Source: Verrucomicrobiota bacterium
GTDB taxonomy: Bacteria > Verrucomicrobiota > Verrucomicrobiia > Opitutales > Opitutaceae
DNA length: 9,159 nt
NCBI GenBank assembly: GCA_030832235.1
Contig: JAURJO010000313.1
Span: 1 to 9,159, forward strand
Reading direction: 5' to 3'
The notes beneath the pieces were generated by a model that worked only from the letters and a program-made list of their open reading frames with translations, did no database searches and had not been told where the DNA came from. Position numbers and translations under genes: made by a program. Shown here one piece after another: positions 1 through 6,607 of the stretch (position 1 is its first letter; each line of letters opens with the position of its first letter).

Positions 1-710
1 TGCACCGGCCCCACCACGATAGCACCGTGCACGTCCGGCTGCAGCGGCGGAACGGGCACAACCTGCAACGCCGGCTCGGCCGGGGCCAGATGGGAGAAAA
101 AGGAATCCCAATCAATCTTGCCGGCGACCACCGCGGTGGCGCCGTCGTCCGGCAGCGGCGGCAATGGATCGCGGAATGGAAGGTTCAGGTGCACGGGCCC
201 GACCGCGGGACGCCGCGAACGCTCCACGGCATGGGCGACGGTTTGACGCAGGTAACGCAGCCTCGCCTCCGTAGCTTCCGGAACAGCGAGCTCGTGGAAA
301 AAGACCACGTGGTCGCCGAAGAGCCGCGTCTGGTTGATGGTCTGACCCGACGCGCAGTCGCGCAGTTCGGGCGGACGGTCGGCCGAGAGCACGATGAGCG
401 GAACGCCCGACTCATGCGCCTCGATGACCGCTGGGAAATAATGGGCGGGCGCGGATCCGCTCGTGCAAAGCAACGCCACCGGAGTTCCGGACTGCTTGGC
501 CAGCCCCAGCGCGAAAAAGCCCGCCGAACGTTCGTCCACCACCGCGATCGCTTCGATCCCACGGTGCGCCGCCGCGGCCATCGCCACCGGCGTCGAACGC
601 GAGCCCGGCGACACCACCATCCGCCCGACGCCGCAACGCACCAGCGTCTCCACGAGCACGCCCGCCCAGAGGGAGTTCACGTTGCGCGGATCGGGAACAA
701 ATGGATTCAT
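1..710 (-). CDS. menD: MenD, SEPHCHC synthase (partial, N-terminal 236 residues)
   Basis: Thiamine-diphosphate enzyme that joins isochorismate and 2-oxoglutarate to give 2-succinyl-5-enolpyruvyl-6-hydroxy-3-cyclohexene-1-carboxylate, the first committed step of classical menaquinone synthesis; cytosolic. The visible part is the N-terminal ThDP (Pyr) domain and the start of the middle domain. Diagnostic motifs are SPGSRSTP (34-41), VVDERSAGF (57-65) with E60 matching the catalytic Glu55 of E. coli MenD, CTSGSAPAHYFPA (82-94), SADRPPELRDC (109-119) followed by SGQTINQ, and GPVHLNLPFRDPL (171-183). The ATG at 710-708 overlaps the menF stop as ATGA and has no Shine-Dalgarno of its own, so translational coupling to menF is likely. 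The reading frame is open to the window edge; MenD proteins are usually 550-600 residues, so well over half lies to the left. Family assignment is very secure. Confidence 0.96.
   Translation of the reverse strand, partial: MNPFVPDPRNVNSLWAGVLVETLVRCGVGRMVVSPGSRSTPVAMAAAAHRGIEAIAVVDERSAGFFALGLAKQSGTPVALLCTSGSAPAHYFPAVIEAHESGVPLIVLSADRPPELRDCASGQTINQTRLFGDHVVFFHELAVPEATEARLRYLRQTVAHAVERSRRPAVGPVHLNLPFRDPLPPLPDDGATAVVAGKIDWDSFFSHLAPAEPALQVVPVPPLQPDVHGAIVVGPV
707..710 (-). other. menF stop / menD start overlap (ATGA)
   Basis: The menD ATG (710-708) and the menF TGA (709-707) share two bases in an ATGA. No purine-rich Shine-Dalgarno precedes it, so menD is probably translated by ribosomes that have just ended menF, keeping the two consecutive enzymes in proportion. 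Confidence 0.85.
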
Positions 711-2146
711 GTCGCGGACGGCGCGCCGATCGCGCCGAGCATGGCCCTAAACTTGAGTTCGGTTTCCGCAAATTCCTTTTCAGGGGTGGAGCCCGCGACG
801 ATCCCGGCGCCGGCGTAAAGTCGCGCCGCGTGCCCGTCGACGAGCGCGCTGCGCAGCCCCACGAAAAACTCGCCGCCGTGCCGGGCGTTCAACCACCCGA
901 GCGCCCCGGCGTAGAGTCCCCGTGGAAAACCCTCGAGCTCCCGGATCGCCGCCAACGCCGCCGCGCGCGGGGCGCCGCCCACCGCGGGCGTGGGATGCAG
1001 TTCCGACAGCACATCGAGCGGATGCGCGCCGTCGCGCAAAACCCCGCGCACCGGCGTGTGCAGGTGCTGCACATTCGCCAGCCGGCGCACCTGCGGCGGG
1101 CCGGAGGCCTCCAGTTCAGAGGCGAGTGGGGCCAACCGCGCGCGAATGTCGGCCAGCACCTGCTCATGTTCACGGCGATCCTTCTCGCTGCGCGCAAGTC
1201 CGGCCGCGAGGGCGGCGTCCTCGCTGGCACTGCCGCCGCGGGGCGCCGATCCGGCCAAAGCCTCCGTCTCCAGCACGCCGCGGCTCACGCGCAGCAGCCG
1301 CTCGGGACTCGCCCCGATGAAACTCGGCCCGCCGCCATCGCTGAACGAGAAGGAATAACAGTCGGGAAACCGCTGCCGGAGCCCGTTGAGCGCGACGAGC
1401 GGGTGCAGCGGCTGGTCAGCCTGCAGATCGATCGCCCGCGCGAGGACCACCTTGCCGATATCACCCCGCCCGATCCGCTCCAGCGCGCGCCCTACCGCCG
1501 CCCGGTAGTCGCCGGCCTCATGCAGGGAGAACCGCGCGGGCGCGGCGGACGTGGAACGCACGCCCTCCGAACCGTCGCCCTCGCCCACTTCGCGCAGGCG
1601 TCGATGTGCGCGCCAGACGCGCGTCGCCAGCGCCTCGAGGTCCGAACCAGGCCCGACTACGAGGTTCGCCACCGCCGTTCCTTTCCCACCCGCCAGCGCG
1701 ACCTGCCACCGCGGCACGAACGCCGACGCCGCCGGAAAGGGCTGCCCAGGCTCTCGCTCCTCGCGAAACGCGAAAGCCGTGAAAAAATGCGGTCCGCCGA
1801 GCGGCGCATTGACGTCCCCGACAGCGATCGTGTGCGCCAGCGTTTCCTCCGCCCAATCCCGCAGCTCACGGAAGCGTTGCGGCCCCGAGGACTCTTTCCG
1901 GACAGCCACCTCCGCGCCGGCGAGAGCCGTGCCAATCGAGGGTCGCTCCGCGTAAAAATGCGGCTGAGCCGGATCGAAAATGAGCTCGAGCACCGCCAGC
2001 GGATCCGGCGGCGGCAAAGCGAGCGAGATGCTGACCAGCTTGTCGTGACGGTCGCGCTCCGCGGCGGCGCGGCACTGCGCGAGAAATCCCCGCAAGGCGT
2101 CGGGTGACGTCGCGTTTTCCGCCGGATGCAGGGGCAGGATCTCCAT
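707..2146 (-). CDS. menF: MenF-type isochorismate synthase
   Basis: Converts chorismate to isochorismate with Mg2+, supplying MenD for menaquinone synthesis. The 479 residues have a variable N-terminal half (1-200) and a chorismate-binding domain (about 205-470). Seen motifs: GKVVLAR (231-237) with K232 as the expected base, FIGASPERLL (276-285) with E282 as the expected acid, TEALAGSAPRG (294-304), REHEQV (325-330), HLHTPVRG (361-368), LHPTPAVGG (383-391), and AGAGIVAGSTPEKEFAETELK (445-465). E326 and E458 are the same distance from the base as the Mg ligands of E. coli MenF (K190, E240, E284, E416, recalled numbering). A siderophore (EntC/DhbC) or salicylate synthase is the alternative, but the coupled menD settles the role. 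The start is supported by GGAG nine bases upstream. It lies 24 nt after metG and overlaps menD by 4 nt. Confidence 0.95.
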   Translation of the reverse strand: MEILPLHPAENATSPDALRGFLAQCRAAAERDRHDKLVSISLALPPPDPLAVLELIFDPAQPHFYAERPSIGTALAGAEVAVRKESSGPQRFRELRDWAEETLAHTIAVGDVNAPLGGPHFFTAFAFREEREPGQPFPAASAFVPRWQVALAGGKGTAVANLVVGPGSDLEALATRVWRAHRRLREVGEGDGSEGVRSTSAAPARFSLHEAGDYRAAVGRALERIGRGDIGKVVLARAIDLQADQPLHPLVALNGLRQRFPDCYSFSFSDGGGPSFIGASPERLLRVSRGVLETEALAGSAPRGGSASEDAALAAGLARSEKDRREHEQVLADIRARLAPLASELEASGPPQVRRLANVQHLHTPVRGVLRDGAHPLDVLSELHPTPAVGGAPRAAALAAIRELEGFPRGLYAGALGWLNARHGGEFFVGLRSALVDGHAARLYAGAGIVAGSTPEKEFAETELKFRAMLGAIGAPSAT

Positions 2147-2155
2147 GGCGCGCCA

Positions 2156-2160
2156 CTCCG
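2156..2160 (-). promoter_or_regulatory. Ribosome binding site of menF
   Basis: On the minus strand CGGAG lies nine bases before the menF ATG, within the 24-nt gap after metG. It is the only canonical Shine-Dalgarno I could find in front of any complete gene in this window, and it fixes the menF start at 2146. Confidence 0.6.
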
Positions 2161-2170
2161 CCCCGGGTTC

Positions 2171-3712
2171 TCAGCTCGCCGGCGTCGCGGCGGGCGGCGT
2201 CGGCCGAGGGAAGAGCACCAAGGCCTCCGCGACGCGGTTGCCCGTGAGCCGATTTCCCCAGGCAAGTTCGTCGCGCCAAACGGGACCCGGCGTGTAGCCG
2301 AGTACGCCGTTGATGCGCGCGGCGGCCGCGGGCATGACGTGCTGCAACAAGGCGACCGCAAGCCGCAGCGATTCCGCCATGGTGGCGAGCGACGTGCGCA
2401 GGAGCTCCTGGTCGTCGGCGGTCGTCGATTTCCCCAGCTTCCAGGGTGCGCGCCGTTCGACGTAAGCGTTCGTCGCGGTGACGAACGCCATCGTGCGTTC
2501 GAGCGCGGTGTGGAACTGGAACCCCTCGCAGAGCGCCACGCACTCGGGTCCTGTCCGTGCCCAAAGGGCCTGCAGCTCGAGCTCAGCGTCCCGCGGCGCA
2601 CCGGCCGCCGGCACCGCGGCGCCCGCGAACCGGTTGGTCATGTTCAGCGTGCGGTTGACGAGGTTGCCGAGGTTGTTCGCGAGCTCGCTGTTGTAGCGCA
2701 CGAGGAATTGCTCCGGCGTGAAGTCGCTGTCCTGCCCTACGTTCATCTCGCGCATCAGGAAGTAGCGGAAAGCGTCGGACCCGAACTGGTCGACGAGGGC
2801 GAGGGGGTTGAGCGCGTTGCCGGTGCTCTTCGACATCTTGGCGCCCCGCTGCAGCCACCAACCGTGAGCCAGGATATGGCGCGGCAGAGGCAGCCCTGCC
2901 GCCTGCAACATGATCATCCAGTAAACCGCGTGCGGCGGGACGAGGATGTCCTTGCCGATCACATGGTAGTCGGCGGGCCACACTCCCGGTAGATCGGCGA
3001 CAGCCGAGTAATAATTAACCAGCGCGTCGAACCAGACGTAGGTCACGTAGCCCTCGTCGAACGGCAGCGGGATGCCCCACTCGAGCCGCTCCTTGGGACG
3101 GGAAATGCAGAGGTCGTTGAGGTCCTCCTTGAGGAACTCCTGCACCTGGCTCTGCCGGAAGCGCGGGAAGACGAAATCAGGATTGGTCTGAAGAAAGCCC
3201 ACCAACCACGGCTGGTACTTTTTGAGCCGGAAGAAGTAATTCGACTCCGTGATCTCCGTCACCTCGCCGAAGATCTCCGGCCAGGAGCCGTCGGGATTGC
3301 GGTCCTTGTCCTGCAGGAACTGCTCCTGGCGCGCGGAGTAGAACCCGCGGTACTCGGCCTTGTAGATGTCACCTTGGTCAAAGAGCTGCTGCAGCAAACG
3401 GCGCACGACCCGCTTGTGACGCTCCTCCGTGGTACGAATGAAGTCATCATTCGTGATCTGCAGTCGCGGCAGCATCGCGCGGAACTCGCCCGAAATGGCG
3501 TCGCAGAACGCCTGCGGGGCCACGCCACGTTGGCGGGCGCTCGCCTGCACCTTCTGGCCGTGCTCGTCGGTGCCCGTCAGGAAGCGCACCTCGTCCCCCA
3601 TCTGGCGTCGGAAGCGGGCGATGACGTCGGTCAGCACCTTCTCATACGCGTGGCCGAGGTGCGGCGACCCGTTCGCGTAGTCGATGGCGGTCGTGATGTA
3701 GAAGGACTTCAT
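2171..3712 (-). CDS. metG: Methionyl-tRNA synthetase (short form, no zinc-knuckle cysteines)
   Basis: Class I aminoacyl-tRNA synthetase that charges tRNA-Met and initiator tRNA for translation. From the chosen start (MKSFYITTAID) it has 513 residues. Visible motifs: HLGH (18-21), a HIGH-motif variant following SP; TGTDEHGQK (46-54); YVWFDALVNY (225-234); VIGKDI (251-256); KMSKS (292-296); and the anticodon-domain segment NSELANNLGNLVNRTLNM (341-358). The connective peptide (about 119-165) contains no cysteine, so the zinc knuckles of the E. coli type are absent, and the protein ends without the C-terminal EMAP/Arc1p-like tRNA-binding domain found in many longer MetRS. An in-frame ATG 26 codons further upstream (3790) adds an unconserved-looking basic tail and lies inside an inverted repeat, so the ATG at 3712 is preferred. 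It has no strong Shine-Dalgarno. First gene of the metG-menF-menD set. Confidence 0.97.
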   Translation of the reverse strand: MKSFYITTAIDYANGSPHLGHAYEKVLTDVIARFRRQMGDEVRFLTGTDEHGQKVQASARQRGVAPQAFCDAISGEFRAMLPRLQITNDDFIRTTEERHKRVVRRLLQQLFDQGDIYKAEYRGFYSARQEQFLQDKDRNPDGSWPEIFGEVTEITESNYFFRLKKYQPWLVGFLQTNPDFVFPRFRQSQVQEFLKEDLNDLCISRPKERLEWGIPLPFDEGYVTYVWFDALVNYYSAVADLPGVWPADYHVIGKDILVPPHAVYWMIMLQAAGLPLPRHILAHGWWLQRGAKMSKSTGNALNPLALVDQFGSDAFRYFLMREMNVGQDSDFTPEQFLVRYNSELANNLGNLVNRTLNMTNRFAGAAVPAAGAPRDAELELQALWARTGPECVALCEGFQFHTALERTMAFVTATNAYVERRAPWKLGKSTTADDQELLRTSLATMAESLRLAVALLQHVMPAAAARINGVLGYTPGPVWRDELAWGNRLTGNRVAEALVLFPRPTPPAATPAS

Positions 3713-3773
3713 GCGGGAACCCGCCAACGGAAGCCACGGCGCGGAAAATGTCGAAGATTTTGACCGCGCGGGC

Positions 3774-3795
3774 CGCAGATGGGATGCCATCTGCG
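3774..3795. repeat. Perfect 9-bp inverted repeat with 4-nt loop
   Basis: CGCAGATGG (3774-3782) and CCATCTGCG (3787-3795) are exact reverse complements around a 4-base centre. The centre lies about 72 bp upstream of the metG ATG. It could be an operator for a dimeric regulator or a stable hairpin in the metG 5' leader. No T-run follows on either strand, so it is not an intrinsic terminator. The structure is seen directly; the role is inference. Confidence 0.6.
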
Positions 3796-4073
3796 AAGTC
3801 GGTCACCTTGAGGAGCTGCGTTCAGCTTTAAGGTCATCGGAATTTTCCGTGGGCGTCGGATCTCAGCGGCAAGTGAAGCCCATCAATCCGTGTCGATCGG
3901 CGTCCAGCCGTGGTTGCCCCCACGCGAGGCGATCCGGAATTCACCTGAATGTGGCTTTGTATGCAGAGGAGCAGCGCGGGGCAATCCACCGACGGGCGGC
4001 GTCCTGATTCATGGGGTCGCCCCGAAACTGGCGGCTTCCTTTGCGGACATCTCTTCGCCTTACTTTCCGGTTG

Positions 4074-4095
4074 CGTCCGGATTGCACCGTCCGGA
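4074..4095 (+). repeat. 8-bp direct repeat CGTCCGGA before the receptor start
   Basis: CGTCCGGA occurs at 4074-4081 and 4088-4095, 14 bp apart start to start, ending 18 bp before the receptor ATG. Each copy contains the palindrome TCCGGA. It could be a tandem regulator or RNA-binding site, but in GC-rich DNA chance is a fair alternative. Confidence 0.3.
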
Positions 4096-4113
4096 ACCGA
4101 ACCTTCGCAAACC

Positions 4114-6489
4114 ATGAAAGCCAACCTAACCCTGACTGCACTCCTCCTGGCCGGCTGCGCCGCCGGGATGACCGCCCGCCTCGCCGCTCAGGCGCCCGCC
4201 GCTCCCCGCTCCAACGAGGAGGTCGTGCGCCTGACCGAGTTCAACGTGACCGCCTCCGAGGACCGTGGCTACGCGCCCGCCGAGACCATGACCGGCACCC
4301 GCGTCGCCACCAAGATCATCGACCTGCCCTACACGGTGAACGTGCTCACCGCGGAGTTCTTCGAGGACTTCGCGATCTTCGAGCTCGCCGACAACATCGT
4401 GCAGATCGGCAGCTTCACCGGCCTCGACATCGGCGGTAACTTCAACCTCCGCGGCTTCAGCTCGAGCTTCCAGCTCCGCGACGGTTTCTTCCGCCTTGGC
4501 CGCTACGGATCATCCAACATCGACCGCATGGAGATCATCAAGGGCTCCAACGCCGCCATCTACGGCCGCAGCTCCCCCGGCGGCATGGTGAACATGATTT
4601 CCAAGGCGCCGAAAAACCGCGAGGGCCAGAAGCTGACGTTCAACTACGGGTCTTATGGCACCGAGCGCGTGACGCTCGAGGCCACCGGCCCCGTGGCTTC
4701 CACGTCGCTCGGCAAGACGTCCTACATCGTCACCGCCAGCCACTACCAGCGCGACTTCGGCCAGGAGTACGCCCGCAACCGCAATTACGAGTACTACGGA
4801 GCCCTCAAGCACACCTTCCCCGATTCCTCCAACCTGCTCATCGCCGCCGAATACCTGCTCCAGATGCGGCACGCCCCGCTCAACGCCGCCCCGCTTGTCA
4901 CCGACCAGAAGGGCACCGCGTCCAATCTTGACGATGAGGCCGTCGGTTACGCCTGGAACCTCGCCCGCGTGAACCCGTTCGGCTACAACTCCGAGCTCAA
5001 CCGCGGCTACTCCGGCCTCACTGCCAACTACGACAAGCGCATCGACGACGTTTGGAGCGTGCGCACCTCCGCCAACTACTACCTCGTCCGTCGCTGGGAC
5101 TATAACCAGAACACGGGATGGGGCGGAATCACCATCAATCCCGCCAACGCCGCGACCCCTGTGCAGAGCGCCCGCGGAGCCACCCCGCAAAAAGGCCTGA
5201 TCTTCGAGGACGGCGGCGGCGTGCAGGGCGACGTGCTCGCGAAGTACTGGACGGGCAACCGCCAGATCGAGCACCGCACCCTCGCGACCATCGACATCAA
5301 CGACTACTACCGCTGGGACCCCACCCGCCAGTTCGCCAACGCCTCCAACCCCGACATTGTCGCCTGGAACGCCGTCCGCACCGTCCGTCTCGACCCGCTC
5401 ACGTTGCTGCCGTCCGGTCCGGTCTCGTACTTCCCGAAGTGGTTCCAGTGGGGCCAGGAGGTCGCCACCCGCATCCGCAAACAGCGCGTAACCGTCGTCG
5501 GCGGCCTGCTCCGTCACCAGGCGGCGTTCTTCAACGGCCGCCTCCTCGCCTACGCCGGCGCCCGCTACGACACCGTCCGCTTCCGTCACCGCGAATTCAT
5601 CCCGGTGCCCACCGCGTTCGCCGTCGGCCAGCTGGTCGACAAGAAGCTCTCGGCGCTGAAGCCCAACCTCGGCCTGAACTACAAGCTGAACAACAGCCTC
5701 CGCGCCTTCGTGAACTACAGCGAGAGCTACTTCGTGCCGCAATCGGAGGCCACCGCCACCGTCAACGCCACCGACTACAAGCCCGAGATCGCGAACGGCT
5801 GGGACTACGGCTTCAAGGGCTCCCTCCTTAACGATCGACTCAACTTCACCCTCTCGGGTTTCTACGCGATCCGCGAGAATGTGCAGGTGACCGACCTGCA
5901 GGAAACCCCGCCGGGCTCCGGCAATTACCTCGAGGTCGCCCGCCGCGAGGGCAACCAGCTCGTCCGCGGCTATGAGTTCGATTTCAACTGGCGCTTCACC
6001 GACAGCCTCTCCGCCGGCGGCAGCTGGGGGCACATCTACTCGATCTACACCGACTACGGCGCCGCGTTCCCGCTCGCCATCGGCCGTCGTGTGCAGGGCA
6101 TCGCTCCGGTCAACGGCGGTGCGTACATCAAGTGGGCCGCGACCGGCGGCGCCCTCAAGGGCCTGTCCGCCAACATCGGCGTCTCGCACGTGGGCCCGAC
6201 GCCCACCGAGGCCCCGAACGCCGGCGACACCTACACCACGACCCGCACCGGTGAGCGCGTGCTCGCCCGCACCACGTACCAGTGGCGCCTGCGCGTCCCG
6301 GGTTACACGCTCTGGAACCTCGGCCTGCGCTACCGCTACCAGCCCTCGAAGTCATCCTACGACCACACCTTCGCGCTCAACGTGAACAACGCGCTGAACC
6401 AGGAATACGAGCGCGCCAACCGCCTCCTCGGCGAGGAACGCTCGGTCTTCCTCACCTACACGGTCGGCCGCACCGGCCGGAATCGCTGA
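4114..6489 (+). CDS. TonB-dependent outer-membrane receptor (siderophore-receptor-like)
   Basis: Outer-membrane 22-strand-barrel transporter, energised by TonB-ExbBD, that imports a ligand too large or scarce for porins. 791 residues. An N-terminal signal sequence (1 to about 27) contains LAGC (12-15), a perfect lipobox, as well as possible signal peptidase I sites (near 25-27). A candidate TonB-box region is VVRLTEFNVTA (37-47). The plug spans about 55-165, with LRGFSSSFQLRDG (112-124), IDRMEIIKGSNAAIYG (136-151) and SPGGMVNMISK (154-164); the barrel takes the rest. The last strand is followed by a basic tail (GRTGRNR) rather than the usual terminal aromatic. The plug resembles ferric-siderophore receptors, but in Verrucomicrobiota this receptor type is greatly expanded and ligands are mostly unknown. 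No SusD follows, and a sulfatase lies downstream, which hints at a sulfated ligand. The start at 4114 is chosen for the signal peptide; upstream in-frame codons (from 3949) do not look like protein, and no Shine-Dalgarno is seen. Confidence 0.93.
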   Translation: MKANLTLTALLLAGCAAGMTARLAAQAPAAPRSNEEVVRLTEFNVTASEDRGYAPAETMTGTRVATKIIDLPYTVNVLTAEFFEDFAIFELADNIVQIGSFTGLDIGGNFNLRGFSSSFQLRDGFFRLGRYGSSNIDRMEIIKGSNAAIYGRSSPGGMVNMISKAPKNREGQKLTFNYGSYGTERVTLEATGPVASTSLGKTSYIVTASHYQRDFGQEYARNRNYEYYGALKHTFPDSSNLLIAAEYLLQMRHAPLNAAPLVTDQKGTASNLDDEAVGYAWNLARVNPFGYNSELNRGYSGLTANYDKRIDDVWSVRTSANYYLVRRWDYNQNTGWGGITINPANAATPVQSARGATPQKGLIFEDGGGVQGDVLAKYWTGNRQIEHRTLATIDINDYYRWDPTRQFANASNPDIVAWNAVRTVRLDPLTLLPSGPVSYFPKWFQWGQEVATRIRKQRVTVVGGLLRHQAAFFNGRLLAYAGARYDTVRFRHREFIPVPTAFAVGQLVDKKLSALKPNLGLNYKLNNSLRAFVNYSESYFVPQSEATATVNATDYKPEIANGWDYGFKGSLLNDRLNFTLSGFYAIRENVQVTDLQETPPGSGNYLEVARREGNQLVRGYEFDFNWRFTDSLSAGGSWGHIYSIYTDYGAAFPLAIGRRVQGIAPVNGGAYIKWAATGGALKGLSANIGVSHVGPTPTEAPNAGDTYTTTRTGERVLARTTYQWRLRVPGYTLWNLGLRYRYQPSKSSYDHTFALNVNNALNQEYERANRLLGEERSVFLTYTVGRTGRNR

Positions 6490-6513
6490 GGTTGAGCTGA
6501 TCCTGCTCTCGAG

Positions 6514-6546
6514 AGCGCGCCTCCCACCCGGGTGGCGCGCTTTTTT
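6514..6546 (+). terminator. Intrinsic terminator after the receptor gene
   Basis: AGCGCGCC (6514-6521) pairs exactly with GGCGCGCT (6534-6541) around a 12-base loop that can partly pair further (CCC with GGG), and the right arm runs into six T residues (6541-6546). It begins 25 nt after the receptor stop. There is no matching A-run on the left side, so it works in the plus direction only. Confidence 0.88.
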
Positions 6547-6607
6547 GTGGCCCCATGACTCCCGCCTGCAACCTCCTCCCCGTCCCCGCGCGTCTTTTCC
6601 CCGCCCC

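Larger units (their letters stand above)
3713..4113. other. Divergent intergenic region between metG and the receptor gene
   Basis: This 401-bp stretch has no supported gene. Short open frames cross it, but none has a recognisable product or a ribosome binding site. It must carry the promoters for metG (leftward) and the TonB receptor (rightward), yet I find no good -35/-10 pair on either strand. The most AT-rich part is about 3821-3847. Besides the two repeats listed separately, it has a few small near-palindromes (CGGAA-TT-TTCCG at 3838-3849, ATTCA-CC-TGAAT at 3939-3950, GGGG-TCG-CCCC at 4013-4023) that could easily be chance. I recognise no riboswitch. Confidence 0.7.

Noticed and set aside
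701..2107. Long plus-strand open frame (468 codons) opposite menF
   Set aside because: It is in register with menF codons, so the same third-position GC effect explains it. The product is Arg/Pro-rich and has no domain, while menF shows full family motifs.
2126..2992. Plus-strand open frame (288 codons) opposite metG and the menF start
   Set aside because: Shadow of the metG reading frame in antisense register, with no recognisable domain.
3713..3790. 26-codon N-terminal extension of MetG
   Set aside because: MetRS proteins begin just before the segment leading to HLGH, as with the ATG at 3712. The extension is basic and low in conservation character, and its ATG lies within the palindrome.
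3949..4113. In-frame 55-codon N-terminal extension of the receptor
   Set aside because: It would bury the signal peptide inside the protein and does not look like coding sequence.
3713..4113. Riboswitch (for example cobalamin) in the receptor leader
   Set aside because: I could not find the conserved boxes of any class I know; the region is long enough but shows no convincing match.
4510..6189. Long open frame (559 codons) antisense to the receptor gene
   Set aside because: It is in codon register with the receptor. The strong G/C preference at the receptor's third positions turns into the first position of the antisense codons, which removes all stop codons. Its translation is a Val/Gly/Ala/acidic-rich run without recognisable motifs.
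6545..6607. 21-codon N-terminal extension of the sulfatase from a TTG
   Set aside because: The TTG lies in the T-run of the terminator, and the extension would precede a clear signal peptide that starts at the ATG at 6608.
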